64,000 nt of DNA from Sphingomonas sp. Leaf20 (GTDB lineage: Bacteria; Pseudomonadota; Alphaproteobacteria; Sphingomonadales; Sphingomonadaceae), in assembly GCF_001421535.1 (NCBI RefSeq), contig NZ_LMKN01000001.1, positions 930,001 through 994,000 on the forward strand. Direction: 5' to 3'. Positions 9,574 through 19,249 of the stretch are shown piece by piece. Under the pieces are notes generated by a model. It ran no database searches. It saw nothing but the letters and a program-made list of their open reading frames with translations, and was not told the origin of the DNA. Position 1 is the first letter of the stretch. Every line of letters starts with the position of its first letter. Made by a program: the position numbers and the translations under genes.

Positions 9574-12423
9574 TCAGAACCGCGTGCGCAGCGTCAGCCC
9601 GTACGTCCGCGGCTCGGCGAGGTACGAGGTGAAGATCTGGTTCCCCACGCCGCCGAACGCCTTGACCTGGTCGAGGTTGCCCGCGCCCTGGAACGGCGCG
9701 TTGAACCCGACCTGCTGGTAATCGGTGTCGAGCAGGTTCTGCGCCCAGAGCTCGATCGCCCATTTCTGCGCGGGCCCGCGGATGCCGACGCGTGCGTTCA
9801 TCAGGAAGAAGCCGTCCTGCGTCTTCTCGGTGAACAGGTCCGACCCGGTGTTGTAGTCGCTCGTCATGCGGCCATCGAGATAGAACAGCCCGGTGATCCC
9901 CGACGAACCCAGATCGGGCGTCCAGGTCGTCGATGCCGTCACCGTGTGCTTCGGCGCGTTCGAGACGTTGTTGCCCGACAGCAGGAACAGCGCGGGGTCG
10001 AGCGCCTCGCCCGTCTCCGATCCGACCAGGTTGTTTTTGAACTTCGTGTCGACGAACGTGTAGCCGAGGCTCACCGCGACGTTGCGGACCGGGAACAGCC
10101 CCGCCTCGAGCTCGAAGCCCTGCGACTGCACGCCGTATTTCACGTCGCCGGTGCACGCGCCCGTCGCCGCACTCGCATCGCGATCCGCGCCGTTGAGGCT
10201 GGTGTCGCACGAGCTGATGTTCTGGACGATGAAGTTGGTGCCGTTGAACGTGTTCAGCTGGAAGTTCTTGAACTCCTGGCGGAAGCCCGCGACGTTGAAG
10301 GTGAAGTCGCTCGACGTGAACTTCAGCCCGACCTCGTACGCGTTGACCGTCTCGGGATCGAACCGCAGCCGGCTCGCGCTGGCATTGGTCGGCGCCGCGA
10401 AGACGTTCGCGGTCAGATCCGACCGGTCGAGGTTATAGCCGCCCGCCTTGTAGCCGCGCGAATAGGACGCATAGAGCAGCGTGTCGGTGCGCGGCTTGTA
10501 CGACACGATACCCGTGCCGCTGAACTCGCCTTCCTTGAACCCGTCGTTCAGGTCGAGTGCGTTGAGCGCCGACGTCGAGTTGCCCGTGCAGGTCAGCGTG
10601 ACGATCCCGCCGACGATCTGGTTGAGCTGCGCCCGCTGCGCCGCGGTCAGGCCGGGCGCGCCCGCGATTCCGGCGAAAACCTGGCTGCCGGTTGCCTGCT
10701 GCGCGGGGCAGAGCGTGTTATTGTTGTTGAAATCGGCGTGGAAATCCTTCTGCTCGTGCGTGTAGCGAAGACCGCCCGTGATCGACAGCTTGTCGGTCAC
10801 CTTGAAGATGTTGTGCGTGAAGAACGCGTAGTTCTTGCTGTCCTGGTAATAGGTCGAACGCTGATCGCCCAGGTTGTTGAGCGCGCTCAGCCGGTCGATC
10901 ATGCCGAGGATCGGCTGCGCGAGCTGGCCGAAGTTCGCGCCGAACGCCTGCCGCCCGGTGGCCCCGCCGAACGCCGCGACGGGCGTCGTGCCGAGGCAGC
11001 CCGGCGCATTGGGGTTACGCAGCGCCGCGATCGGGCTGACCGTCGCGACGATCCGGCACGCGGCGAACGCGCCGTACTGCGTCCCGAACTTCAGATTGTC
11101 CGCAACGACCAGGTCTTCCTTCGAGAAATAGCCGCCGATCAGCCAGTCGAGCTTGTCGTTGAACAGCGACCCGTTCAGCCGGACTTCCTGGCTGAAGGTG
11201 TGGAACTGGCGATAGCTGTTGCCGTCGTCCGCGCGGTAACCGATGTCGAGATTGCCGTAATCGATGTCCGCCGCGCCACCCGACTTGTACTCGCGGTAGG
11301 CGGTGATCGACGTCAGCTGCGCAAAGCCGAGGTTCGCGTCGATCTGCCCCGAGCCGCCATAATCCTTGGTGATGTTCGAATAGGCGCGGCCCAGCGTGTT
11401 GGCGATGCGGCGGTTATACGGATCGCCCTGGCTCGGGAACACCGCACCCATGCTCTGCATGACCTGCTGGATGCGGTTGCCCGCGGGGTTGATCGCGAAG
11501 TCGCCCGCGACGCCGGGCGTCGGGTCGATCTTCTCGCGCGTGTCGATATAGACCGCGCCGCAGCACTTCTCGTCGCGCCGCGTGTAATCGCCGATCAGGC
11601 GGACCGACACGTCGCTGCTCGGCTCGAACAGCAGCTGGCCACGCACGAAATAGCGGTTGCGGTCGTTGTAATCGGTCTTGTTGATGACGTCGTAATAATA
11701 GCCGTCGCGCTTGCCGAACACGCCGTCGAGGCGGAACGCCAGCTTGTCCTTGATGATCGGCCCGGTCAGCCCGCCCGCGATGCGGATATTGTTGTAGTTG
11801 CCGTAGGTCACGTCGCCGTACCCGCCGAACTGGTAGGACGGCAGCTTGGTCAGGATGTTGATCGTGCCCGCGGACGCGTTGCGCCCGGCCAGCGTCCCCT
11901 GCGGCCCGCGCAGCACCTCGATCCGGTCGACTTCGCCGAGATCGTTCAGACCCGAGCCGGTGCGGCTGCGATAGACGCCGTCGATGAACACCGCGACCGA
12001 GCTTTCGAGGCCGGGATTGTCGCCGACCGTGCCGATACCGCGGATACGCGCCGAGGCGTTCGCCTCCGAGCCCGTCGACGAGATCAGCAGCGATGGCGCC
12101 AGCTGCGTCATCTGGCGGATGTCGGTCGCGCCCGAATTCTGCAGCGCGGCCTGGCCGACGGCGGACACCGCGATCGGCACGTTCGACAGCCGCTCGGAGC
12201 GGCGCGTCGCGGTGATGACGATGTCGCCTGCGTTGACCGGCTGCGGCGTGTCGTTGACCGCGACCGGCGGCTGCTGCGCGTCGACCGATCCCGCCGCCGT
12301 ACCCGAGGCGTTTGAGGGTACGGTCTGCGCCTCGGGCTGCGTCGTCGGGACGTCCTGCGCATAGGCGGGCGCGGCGAGCGCGACGGTAGCAGCGGCAGAC
12401 AACAGATACGCGGTCATACGCAT
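9574..12423 (-). CDS. TonB-dependent receptor
   Basis: Encodes a 949-residue outer-membrane receptor. The chosen start (MRMTAYLLS) gives a standard signal peptide ending AYA (residue 22) and lies eight bases after AGGAG; an upstream in-frame ATG is too close to that site. After an alanine/proline/glutamine-rich linker come IVITATRRSERLSNVPIAVS (plug start) and a beta-barrel ending in LRTRF. The plug is of the FecA/CirA-like kind widespread in sphingomonads. There is no adjacent substrate-specific enzyme, so the ligand is unknown. It is transcribed alone, with a terminator behind it and two TTCGAA boxes just ahead of the ribosome binding site. Confidence 0.93.
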   Translation of the reverse strand: MRMTAYLLSAAATVALAAPAYAQDVPTTQPEAQTVPSNASGTAAGSVDAQQPPVAVNDTPQPVNAGDIVITATRRSERLSNVPIAVSAVGQAALQNSGATDIRQMTQLAPSLLISSTGSEANASARIRGIGTVGDNPGLESSVAVFIDGVYRSRTGSGLNDLGEVDRIEVLRGPQGTLAGRNASAGTINILTKLPSYQFGGYGDVTYGNYNNIRIAGGLTGPIIKDKLAFRLDGVFGKRDGYYYDVINKTDYNDRNRYFVRGQLLFEPSSDVSVRLIGDYTRRDEKCCGAVYIDTREKIDPTPGVAGDFAINPAGNRIQQVMQSMGAVFPSQGDPYNRRIANTLGRAYSNITKDYGGSGQIDANLGFAQLTSITAYREYKSGGAADIDYGNLDIGYRADDGNSYRQFHTFSQEVRLNGSLFNDKLDWLIGGYFSKEDLVVADNLKFGTQYGAFAACRIVATVSPIAALRNPNAPGCLGTTPVAAFGGATGRQAFGANFGQLAQPILGMIDRLSALNNLGDQRSTYYQDSKNYAFFTHNIFKVTDKLSITGGLRYTHEQKDFHADFNNNNTLCPAQQATGSQVFAGIAGAPGLTAAQRAQLNQIVGGIVTLTCTGNSTSALNALDLNDGFKEGEFSGTGIVSYKPRTDTLLYASYSRGYKAGGYNLDRSDLTANVFAAPTNASASRLRFDPETVNAYEVGLKFTSSDFTFNVAGFRQEFKNFQLNTFNGTNFIVQNISSCDTSLNGADRDASAATGACTGDVKYGVQSQGFELEAGLFPVRNVAVSLGYTFVDTKFKNNLVGSETGEALDPALFLLSGNNVSNAPKHTVTASTTWTPDLGSSGITGLFYLDGRMTSDYNTGSDLFTEKTQDGFFLMNARVGIRGPAQKWAIELWAQNLLDTDYQQVGFNAPFQGAGNLDQVKAFGGVGNQIFTSYLAEPRTYGLTLRTRF

Positions 12424-12442
12424 GGGCATCTCTCCTGGCGGC

Positions 12443-12458
12443 TTCGAATTAGTTCGAA
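12443..12458 (-). promoter_or_regulatory. Paired TTCGAA boxes in the leader of the TonB receptor
   Basis: Two palindromic TTCGAA hexamers are separated by four bases and lie six bases upstream of the receptor's Shine-Dalgarno region. The spacing puts the two boxes about one helical turn apart, which would suit a dimeric regulator. The rest of the 303-base gap 12424-12726 shows no gene; it should contain the receptor promoter, which I could not place. Confidence 0.35.
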
Positions 12459-12681
12459 TATCCGGTTTGGTCAGGAGGTAAGGAGAAACCTGCGTCAACG
12501 TCCATCAATTTCCGTATGCGGCAAACGCTTTCCGGCAATTGTGTCGCAGATGCGCAACACCGGGCCCCGACGGGACCCGGCGTGACACGCGCTTGACGCT
12601 ACGGCTGGCTGGCGGAGGCGGGTCTGGCGCAACGCACGGACCCGACGACCCCGAAATTATTTACAGGAAGTTTTTACAAGC

Positions 12682-12713
12682 CGCCCCCGGCCGGCACATC
12701 CTGACCGGGGGCG
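12682..12713 (-). terminator. Possible terminator hairpin after infC
   Basis: A 9-bp perfect stem (CGCCCCCGG and its complement) lies 14 bases past the infC stop codon. It has a 14-base loop and is not followed by a T run on the minus strand, so intrinsic termination is uncertain. Confidence 0.35.
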
Positions 12714-12726
12714 CTGCGGGCGTCGC

Positions 12727-13272
12727 TTACTTGGGCGCGAGCACCATCAGCATCTGACGGCCTTCCATGCGCGGGTATGCCTCGATCTTGGCGATTTCCG
12801 CGACGTCGTCCTGCACGCGCTTCAACAGGTTCATGCCCAGCTGGCCATGGCTCAGCTCGCGGCCACGGAAGCGCAGCGTGATCTTGACCTTGTCGCCCTC
12901 GCCGATGAAGTCGTTCACCTTCTTCATCTTCGTGTCGTAATCATGGTCGTCGATGTTCGGACGCATCTTGATCTCCTTGATCTCCTGCGTCTTCTGCGAC
13001 TTGCGTGCGAGGTTCGCCTTCTTCTGCGCCTCGTACTTGAACTTGCCCACGTCGAGGAACTTGGCGACGGGCGGATCGGCGTTGGGCGAAACCTCAACCA
13101 GGTCGAGGCCGAGCTCGGCCGCCTGCTCCATCGCTTCGCGCGTGAACATCACGCCCAGATTCTCGCCCTCGTGATCGATCACGCGGACCTTCTGGCTCTG
13201 GATGAATTCGTTGAATCGCGGGCCGTTCATCGCGGGAGTCTGCATGGGCCGGCGCATCGTGGGAGGACGTAT
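12727..13272 (-). CDS. infC: Translation initiation factor IF-3, probably with an AUA start
   Basis: IF-3 binds the 30S subunit and checks the start codon. Both domains are complete: the N-terminal fold ([13 protein letters not shown]...) and the C-terminal domain with the ELSHGQLGM motif and the ending [16 protein letters not shown]. The first ATG (13257) has its nearest Shine-Dalgarno sequence 23 bases away. An in-frame ATA at 13270-13272 lies exactly eight bases after AGGAG and would add five residues (M/I-R-P-P-T). Rare start codons at infC are an established device for autoregulation by IF-3 (AUU in E. coli), so I annotate from ATA; an ATG start at 13257 is the alternative. The gene follows thrS by 87 bases, the classical thrS-infC order, but rpmI and rplT are not downstream. 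Confidence 0.93.
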   Translation of the reverse strand: MRPPTMRRPMQTPAMNGPRFNEFIQSQKVRVIDHEGENLGVMFTREAMEQAAELGLDLVEVSPNADPPVAKFLDVGKFKYEAQKKANLARKSQKTQEIKEIKMRPNIDDHDYDTKMKKVNDFIGEGDKVKITLRFRGRELSHGQLGMNLLKRVQDDVAEIAKIEAYPRMEGRQMLMVLAPK

Positions 13273-13285
13273 GGGGGTTGCTCCT
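13270..13285 (-). promoter_or_regulatory. infC ribosome binding site and AUA initiation codon
   Basis: On the minus strand AGGAG (13285-13281) is followed by eight bases (CAACCCCC) and ATA (13272-13270), in frame with the IF-3 coding sequence. No other in-frame ATG, GTG or TTG has such a site. Confidence 0.65.
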
Positions 13286-13359
13286 GTTGTTTCTGACGCA
13301 GTATTTGGGCCGACTCATAGCGTAAAATCGCTTGCGCGGATAGCCGGCCCGTTACGACA

Positions 13360-15351
13360 TCACATATCGGGTGCGCGCGCCTCGACCGCAAGGCGTGCCA
13401 CCGCCTCGTCGAGCGACAGCATCTCCTGCCCCTGGCTGCCGAGCCGCCGGATCGCGACCGTCGCCTCGTCCGCCTCGCGCTTGCCGACCACGAACAGCAC
13501 CGGCACCTTGGCCAGGCTGTGCTCGCGCACCTTGTAGTTGATCTTCTCGTTACGCAGATCGGTCTCGACGCGGATCCCCGCCTTGCGCAGCGCCGCCACG
13601 ACACGGTGCGCATACTCGTCGGCATCCGACACGATCGTCGCGACCACCACCTGCACCGGCGCCAGCCACAGCGGGAAGCGCCCGGCATGATGCTCGATCA
13701 ATATGCCGATGAACCGCTCGAACGTGCCCAAAATCGCGCGGTGGAGCATCACCGGCCGGTGCCGCTCGCCATCCGCACCCACATACGACGCGTCGAGTCG
13801 CTCGGGCAGCACGCGGTCCGACTGGATCGTGCCGACCTGCCACGTCCGCCCGATCGCATCGGTCAGGTGGAATTCGAGTTTCGGCGCATAGAACGCCCCC
13901 TCGCCCGGCAGCTCCTCGAAATTCGCCTTGATCGTGTCGGACAAGGTCGACTGCATCACCGCCTCGCGCAGTTCGGCCTCGGCCTTGTCCCACATCGCGT
14001 CGTCGCCGAACCGCTTCTCGGGGCGCAGCGCGAGCTTCACCGCATACTCCTCGAAGCCCAGATGCTTGTACACGCTGTCGAGCAGCTCGCAGAATTTCCG
14101 GACCTCCTCGACCAGCTGGTCCTCGCGGACGAAGATATGCGCGTCGTCCTGCGTGAACTGGCGGACGCGCATGATCCCGTGCAGCGCGCCATGCGGCTCG
14201 TTGCGGTGGCAGCAGCCGAACTCCGCCATCCGGATCGGCAGGTCACGATACGACTTGATCCCCTGCTTGAAGATCAGGACGTGCGCGGGGCAGTTCATCG
14301 GCTTGAGCGCCATCAGGTCGCCCTCGCCCGACAGCACCGCGCCCTCGTCCTCGACGTTGGGAATCTCGTCGGGCACCACGAACATGTTCTCGCGATACTT
14401 GCCCCAGTGGCCCGACTGTTCCCACTGCTTGGCGTCCATCAGCTGCGGCGTCTTCACCTCGGCATAGTCCGCCGCGTCGAGCCGCCGGCGCATATACGCC
14501 TCGAGCTGCCGCCACAGCACGAAGCCGTTGGGATGCCAGAACACCGACCCCTGCGCCTCGCTCTGGAGGTGGAACAGGTCCATCTCCTGCCCGATCTTGC
14601 GATGATCGCGCTTGGCGGCTTCTTCCAGCCGGAACAGGTGCTGGTCGAGCTGCTTCTTGTTGAGCCAGCCGGTGCCGTAGATGCGGCTGAGCATCGCGTT
14701 CTTCTGGTCGCCGCGCCAGTAAGCCCCCGAAACGCGCGTCAGCTTGAACGCAGCCGGGTCCAGCTTGCCGGTCGACACCATGTGCGGCCCGCGGCACATG
14801 TCGAGCCACTCGCCCTGGCGATAGATGGTCAGCTCCTCGCCCTCGGGCAGCTCGGCGGCCCATTCGGCCTTGAACGTCTCGCCCTGCTCGGTCCAGCGGT
14901 CGATCAGCTGCTGGCGCGACCACACCTCGCGCAGGAACGGCTCGTTCCGCGCGATGATCGCGCGCATCTCCGCCTCGATCGCGGGCAGGTCCTCGTCGGT
15001 GAACGGCCGGTCCTTCGGCGCGAAGTCGTAATAGAAGCCGTCATCGGTCGCCGGCCCGAACGTGATCTGCGTGCCCGGGAACAGATGCTGCACCGCTTCC
15101 GCCATCACATGCGCGAGGTCATGCCGCACCAGCTCGAGCGCATCCGCCTCGTCGCGCGCGGTGACGAGCGCGAGGTTCGTGTCGCCCTCGAACGGCCGCC
15201 CCAGATCGCGCACCTGCCCGTCGATCCGCGCAGCAAGCGCCGCCTTGGCGAGCCCCGGCCCGATCGCCGCGGCGACATCCGCGGGCGTAGTCCCGGGCGC
15301 AACCTCGCGGACGGAGCCGTCGGGAAGCGTAATGCGGAACATGGCAGACAT
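13360..15351 (-). CDS. thrS: Threonyl-tRNA synthetase
   Basis: A 663-residue class II synthetase that charges tRNA-Thr. In order: TGS domain (about 1-65), the editing domain with the zinc-type [16 protein letters not shown] motif (about 75-230), the catalytic core with class II motifs ([20 protein letters not shown], and [15 protein letters not shown]) and the anticodon-binding domain (about 550-660). Length is normal. The start [12 protein letters not shown] is preceded by GAGAAAG; an internal Met three residues on is the alternative. infC follows in the same direction 87 bases downstream, so the two are likely cotranscribed. Confidence 0.97.
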   Translation of the reverse strand: MSAMFRITLPDGSVREVAPGTTPADVAAAIGPGLAKAALAARIDGQVRDLGRPFEGDTNLALVTARDEADALELVRHDLAHVMAEAVQHLFPGTQITFGPATDDGFYYDFAPKDRPFTDEDLPAIEAEMRAIIARNEPFLREVWSRQQLIDRWTEQGETFKAEWAAELPEGEELTIYRQGEWLDMCRGPHMVSTGKLDPAAFKLTRVSGAYWRGDQKNAMLSRIYGTGWLNKKQLDQHLFRLEEAAKRDHRKIGQEMDLFHLQSEAQGSVFWHPNGFVLWRQLEAYMRRRLDAADYAEVKTPQLMDAKQWEQSGHWGKYRENMFVVPDEIPNVEDEGAVLSGEGDLMALKPMNCPAHVLIFKQGIKSYRDLPIRMAEFGCCHRNEPHGALHGIMRVRQFTQDDAHIFVREDQLVEEVRKFCELLDSVYKHLGFEEYAVKLALRPEKRFGDDAMWDKAEAELREAVMQSTLSDTIKANFEELPGEGAFYAPKLEFHLTDAIGRTWQVGTIQSDRVLPERLDASYVGADGERHRPVMLHRAILGTFERFIGILIEHHAGRFPLWLAPVQVVVATIVSDADEYAHRVVAALRKAGIRVETDLRNEKINYKVREHSLAKVPVLFVVGKREADEATVAIRRLGSQGQEMLSLDEAVARLAVEARAPDM

Positions 15352-15435
15352 GAGGAACTTTCTCGTGATGGAAGAACGGCGCTTATGCCGTCGCGGTGCC
15401 GATATAGGCAACCCGCCACGCACCGACACCCCTTC

Positions 15436-15721
15436 CGTCATCCTGACGAAAGTCAGGACCCAGAGCCAAGCAGCACCACCCCCCGCAACCCTGGATCCTG
15501 GGTCAAGCCCAGGATGACGAGAAGGGAGAGCCGCCCCCACCCCCCGTCATCCTGACGAAAGTCAGGACCCAGTGCCAAACAGCACCACCCCCCGTAACCC
15601 TGGATCCTGGGTCAAGCCCAGGATAACGAGAAGGGAGAGCCGCCACCCCCACCCCCCGTCATCCTGACGAAAGTCAGGACCCAGAGCCAAGCAGCGCCAC
15701 CCCCGTAACCCCAGGATGACG
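15436..15721. repeat. Three REP-like elements, period about 110 bp
   Basis: Copies begin at 15436, 15545 and 15657. The left arm is the GAAA-loop hairpin (CCTGAC/GTCAGG); the right arm is the other type, CCTGGG-TCAAG-CCCAGG. The third copy has lost most of its right arm. With the short thrS leader, this fills the gap between thrS and the carboxypeptidase gene. Confidence 0.88.
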
Positions 15722-15737
15722 GCAATGAACGCCCCCC

Positions 15738-16553
15738 TCAAGCCACCCCAAACGGCACCACATGGTTCCCCTGCGTGTGCCCCACCTCGGCCCGCCCCAG
15801 ATACGGCACCCCCATATCCCGCGCCCACCGCACCATCATATAGTCGAGCGTCTCCCCCCAGGCCGGCTCGTTCGCCTGCACCGCGGTCACCGCTCCGAGC
15901 CTGAGCCCCGCAATCCCCTTCAGCTGCGTCGCGTTCGCCACCTTGAACAGCATCCGGTCGATCGCATACATCGGCTCCGACACCTCCTCGACGATCAGCA
16001 CGTGATCGGTCAGATCCGGCAGCCACGGCGTCCCGATCAGCGCCGTCAGGATCGACAGGTTGAACGCCGCCGAGGGCTGCCCCCCGAGCCCCGGCTCGAG
16101 CCCCGAGCGATCCCCCCGCGCCATCCACCCGAGCGACCGCGCGACCGTCGTCTCGCCGTCATGCCGGTTGATGTCGCTCACCATCGGCCCATGCGCCACC
16201 CGCCCGATCCGCCGCGCGTACAGCGCCCCCAGCAAAAACCCGACATCCGAATAGCCCAGATACATCTTGTGCCGCGCCGCACGCCCCAGCTCGGGCATCA
16301 CCATCGCGAGGATCCGGTTCGCGCCATAGCCCCCGCGCAGGAACCAGACCGCGTCGAACGCCGGATCGTTCGCATATTCCAGAAACGCCGCCGCGCGCGC
16401 GAAATCCGACCCCGCGAAATGGCCGTCGGTCGCGGTGCATTGCGGATGGAACACCAGCTCGACCTCGGGAAACGCTGCCGCCACATAGGCGGTCATCACG
16501 GGGATCGCCGAAGGATTGGTCCGGCTCGACGCGGCGAGAACACCGATGCGCAT
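15738..16553 (-). CDS. Muramoyltetrapeptide (LD-)carboxypeptidase, peptidase family S66
   Basis: A 271-residue cytoplasmic serine peptidase of the LdcA family, which removes the terminal D-alanine from murein tetrapeptides during peptidoglycan recycling. The family triad can be placed: Ser102 in LGYSDVG, Glu189/190 in VLIVEEVSE and His259 in EVGHTQGN; the oxyanion region RGGYGANRIL is also present. There is no signal peptide, as expected for a cytoplasmic recycling enzyme. It is transcribed divergently from a Mpl-like ligase that would use its tripeptide product; only 48 bases separate the two genes, so they share a promoter region. Confidence 0.9.
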   Translation of the reverse strand: MRIGVLAASSRTNPSAIPVMTAYVAAAFPEVELVFHPQCTATDGHFAGSDFARAAAFLEYANDPAFDAVWFLRGGYGANRILAMVMPELGRAARHKMYLGYSDVGFLLGALYARRIGRVAHGPMVSDINRHDGETTVARSLGWMARGDRSGLEPGLGGQPSAAFNLSILTALIGTPWLPDLTDHVLIVEEVSEPMYAIDRMLFKVANATQLKGIAGLRLGAVTAVQANEPAWGETLDYMMVRWARDMGVPYLGRAEVGHTQGNHVVPFGVA

Positions 16554-16601
16554 GGTTCGTCCTGTCTTGCCCCGTTACGCAACCGCCGATAGCGCGGTCG
16601 C

Positions 16602-18026
16602 ATGGATATCACCAACCCCTCCGACCAGCCCGCCGCCGACCAGCCCGCCTATTTTTTCGTCGGCATCGGCGGCAGCGGCATGATGCCGCTCGCGATGATC
16701 CTCGCGGGCCGCGGCGCGACCGTCGCGGGGTCGGACCGTAACCTCGACCAGGGCCGCGTCCCCGCCAAGTTCGCCGACCTCGCCGCCAAGGGCGTCGCGC
16801 TCTTCCCGCAGGACGGCAGCGGCATCGTCTCGCCCGACCAGATCGTGATCGCGTCTGCCGCGATCGAGCCGACCGTCCCCGACATGATCGCCGCTGACGC
16901 GCAGGGCTGCACGCGCTCGACGCGCGCGGCGATGCTCGCCTCGCTGTTCAACGACAGCCGCCTCCCGATCGGCGTCGCGGGCACCAGCGGCAAGTCGACC
17001 GTCACCGGCATGATCGGCTGGATCCTCCACGCCGTCGGCCGCGACCCGACCGTGATGAACGGCGCGGTGATGAAGAACTTCGCAGGGCCCGACGCCCCCT
17101 TCGCCAGCGCGCTCGTGGGTGCGGGCGACACCTTCGTGAGCGAAGTCGACGAAAGCGACGGCTCGATCGCGCAGTACGCGCCGAAGATCGCCGTGCTCAA
17201 CAATGTCAGCCTCGACCACAAGTCGCTCGACGAGCTCCGCGCGCTCTTCGGCAGCTTCATCGCCAAGGCCGAGACCACGGTCGTCAACGCCAACGACCCC
17301 GACGCCGCCGCGCTCGCGTCGCGCCTCCCCCGCGGCCAGGTCACCACCTTCGCGATCGACGCCTCCGCCGACCTCCGCGCCGAGAACCTCAAGCCCGAGC
17401 CCTTCGCGATTGGCTTCGACCTCGTCTCGCGCGGCGTCCGCACGCGCGTGAAGCTCGCGGTCCCCGGCCGCCACAACGTCTCGAACGCGCTCGCCGCGAT
17501 CGGCGCGGCGATGGCCGCCGACGTGTCGCTCCCCGACGCGGTCAGGGCGCTCGCGAGCTTCACCGGCCTGCGCCGCCGCTTCGACCTGGTGGGAGAGGCG
17601 AACGGCGTCGCGGTGATCGACGATTTCGGCCACAACCCCGACAAGATCGCCGCGACGCTCGACACGCTCCACGCGTTTCCCGGCCGCCTGCTGATCCTCT
17701 TCCAGCCGCACGGCTATGGCCCCTTGAAGGTCATGGGCAGCGAACTCGTCGCCACCTTCGTCGACCGGATGGCCCCCGAAGACCTGCTCGTCCTTCCCGA
17801 CCCGGCCTATTACGGCGGCACCGTCACCCGCGAGGTGACGAGCGCCGACATCGTCGCCCGGATCGCCGCGGGAAGTCGCGACGCCCGCCACATCGCCGAC
17901 CGCGCCGACGCCGCCGCCTTGCTGGTAGCCGAGGCGCGCCCCGGCGACCGCATCGTCGTGATGGGCGCGCGCGACGACACGCTCGGGCTGCTCGCGGCGA
18001 CCATGGTCGAATCCCTCGGCGGCTGA
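16602..18026 (+). CDS. Mur ligase family protein, Mpl/MurC-like
   Basis: A 474-residue ATP-dependent amide ligase. It has the N-terminal nucleotide fold (FFVGIGGSGMMPLA), a P-loop GTSGKST (127-133), the metal/ATP segment EVDESDGS, and the C-terminal DDFGHNPDKI and FQPHGYGPLK segments. These match MurC and Mpl in order, but the P-loop has Ser where the family usually has His (GTHGKTT), and FQPHRYSRT is changed to FQPHGYGPL. The adjacent divergent LD-carboxypeptidase suggests an Mpl role: joining recovered tripeptide to UDP-MurNAc. A true MurC would normally lie in the division/cell-wall cluster, which is not here. The exact substrate is unproven. Confidence 0.8.
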   Translation: MDITNPSDQPAADQPAYFFVGIGGSGMMPLAMILAGRGATVAGSDRNLDQGRVPAKFADLAAKGVALFPQDGSGIVSPDQIVIASAAIEPTVPDMIAADAQGCTRSTRAAMLASLFNDSRLPIGVAGTSGKSTVTGMIGWILHAVGRDPTVMNGAVMKNFAGPDAPFASALVGAGDTFVSEVDESDGSIAQYAPKIAVLNNVSLDHKSLDELRALFGSFIAKAETTVVNANDPDAAALASRLPRGQVTTFAIDASADLRAENLKPEPFAIGFDLVSRGVRTRVKLAVPGRHNVSNALAAIGAAMAADVSLPDAVRALASFTGLRRRFDLVGEANGVAVIDDFGHNPDKIAATLDTLHAFPGRLLILFQPHGYGPLKVMGSELVATFVDRMAPEDLLVLPDPAYYGGTVTREVTSADIVARIAAGSRDARHIADRADAAALLVAEARPGDRIVVMGARDDTLGLLAATMVESLGG

Positions 18027-18062
18027 TAGGATAGCCGCACCAGCCCGTCCGGAGACCCGCCG

Positions 18063-18317
18063 ATGTTCCGCCGCCTCTTCCTCGACCATCCCGCCACTGT
18101 CGGCGAAAGCTATGCCGAGCATTTCGGCGTCGCGGGCCGGTTCGGCGTGGCGATGATCGCCGGCGGGCTCGGCGCGCTCGTCCACGCGGTCGTCCCCGCG
18201 CTCTGCAAGACGCGCGGCAGCGACACGGTCCGCGAACTCCACCGCCAGATGGTCGCCAAACGCGGCGCGGTGGCGGCCGACCAGACGCAGATGAAGACGG
18301 TAGAATTCATCATCTGA
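18063..18317 (+). CDS. DUF6356 family protein
   Basis: An 84-residue protein with the typical sphingomonad DUF6356 layout: MFRRLFLDHPATVGESYAEHFGVA, a hydrophobic helix (about 27-48) and a conserved Cys in ALCKTRGS. The N-terminal part resembles a short amphipathic region next to the membrane. It follows the Mur ligase gene by 36 bases in the same direction and may be cotranscribed. Function unknown. Confidence 0.85.
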   Translation: MFRRLFLDHPATVGESYAEHFGVAGRFGVAMIAGGLGALVHAVVPALCKTRGSDTVRELHRQMVAKRGAVAADQTQMKTVEFII

Positions 18318-18326
18318 CCCCGCGCG

Positions 18327-18755
18327 CCCCGCGAAAGCGGGGCCCAGGACGACGGCGGCAAGCGCCGCCCTCCCCCCACCCGTCATCCTGACGAAAGTCA
18401 GGACCCAGAGCCCAGCAGCGCTGCGCCCCGAACCCTGGATCCTGTGTCAAGCCCAGGATGACGGCGATGAAGTGCAGCCCCCACCCGTCACCCGAGGGCG
18501 GTGAAGCGCCGCCCCCTCCCCACCCGTCATCCTGACGAAAGTCAGGATCCAGAGCCCAGCAGCGCTGCGCCCCGTAACCCTGGATCCTGGGTCAAGCCCA
18601 GGATGACGGCGATGAAGTGCAGCCCGCCCCACCCGTCATCTCGACGGCGGGGAAGCACCCCCATCCCCCACCCGTCATCCTGACGAAAGTCAGGATCCAG
18701 AGCCAAGCAGCGCAACCCCCGCGACTCTGGATCCTGGGTCAGGCCCAGGATGACG
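18327..18755. repeat. CCCCGC-GAAA-GCGGGG hairpin and three REP-like elements
   Basis: A hairpin with a GAAA loop at 18327-18342 is followed by three composite elements starting at 18381, 18525 and 18673 and ending at 18463, 18608 and 18755 (left arm CCTGAC/GTCAGG, right arm CCTGGG/CCCAGG). The gap 18318-18844 holds nothing else that I can recognise. Confidence 0.87.
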
Positions 18756-18844
18756 GCGGTGAGACGCCACCCCCTGTAAAGCCCCCTTGACTCTCACACC
18801 CGCAAATGACAAGCTCCCTTTACCAATCCGCAAGGGAGCTTTCC

Positions 18845-19249
18845 ATGTCACGCAGTCGCGCCATCCGCCGCTACAACAGCACCGTCATCATCCTCTGCCT
18901 GCTCTACGCGGCGTTCTTGATGACCGCGATCTACGCCTTCAACCACCAGCTTGTCAGCGGCCCGCTCGCGGTCGTGGTGGCGATCCTCCCCGCGCTGCCG
19001 ATCATCGGCGTGTTCGCGGCGATGGGGCGGTATCTGGTCGAGGAGACCGACGAATATATCCGCATGCTCACCGCGCGACAGAGCTTCTACGCGACCGGCT
19101 TCGCGCTCAGCGTGGCCACGATCTGGGGCTTTCTCGAATCGTTCGAGATCGTCGGCCATGTCGAATCCTTCTACATCGCGGTGCTGTGGTTCGGCGGGCT
19201 CGGCGTCGGCAGCTGCATCAACACGCTGACGATGCGCCGCGCGGTATGA
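18845..19249 (+). CDS. Small four-helix membrane protein, unknown function
   Basis: A 134-residue protein with about four membrane helices (25-45, 50-70, 85-105, 110-130) and a charged cytosolic start MSRSRAIRRYN. The chosen ATG follows AAGGGAG at good spacing. The stop codon overlaps the start of an HTH regulator (ATGA). A small membrane protein coupled to a 60-70-residue Xre regulator is a common bacterial pairing in which the regulator is thought to control the operon. I do not recognise a specific family. Confidence 0.8.
   Translation: MSRSRAIRRYNSTVIILCLLYAAFLMTAIYAFNHQLVSGPLAVVVAILPALPIIGVFAAMGRYLVEETDEYIRMLTARQSFYATGFALSVATIWGFLESFEIVGHVESFYIAVLWFGGLGVGSCINTLTMRRAV

Noticed and set aside
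9235..12315. 1026-residue open frame on the plus strand opposite the TonB receptor
   Set aside because: High-GC antisense shadow; composition is Arg/Ala/Val-rich without domains, while the minus strand gives a complete receptor with signal peptide and terminator.
13519..15555. 678-residue plus-strand frame opposite thrS
   Set aside because: Shadow frame; the minus strand encodes a complete threonyl-tRNA synthetase.
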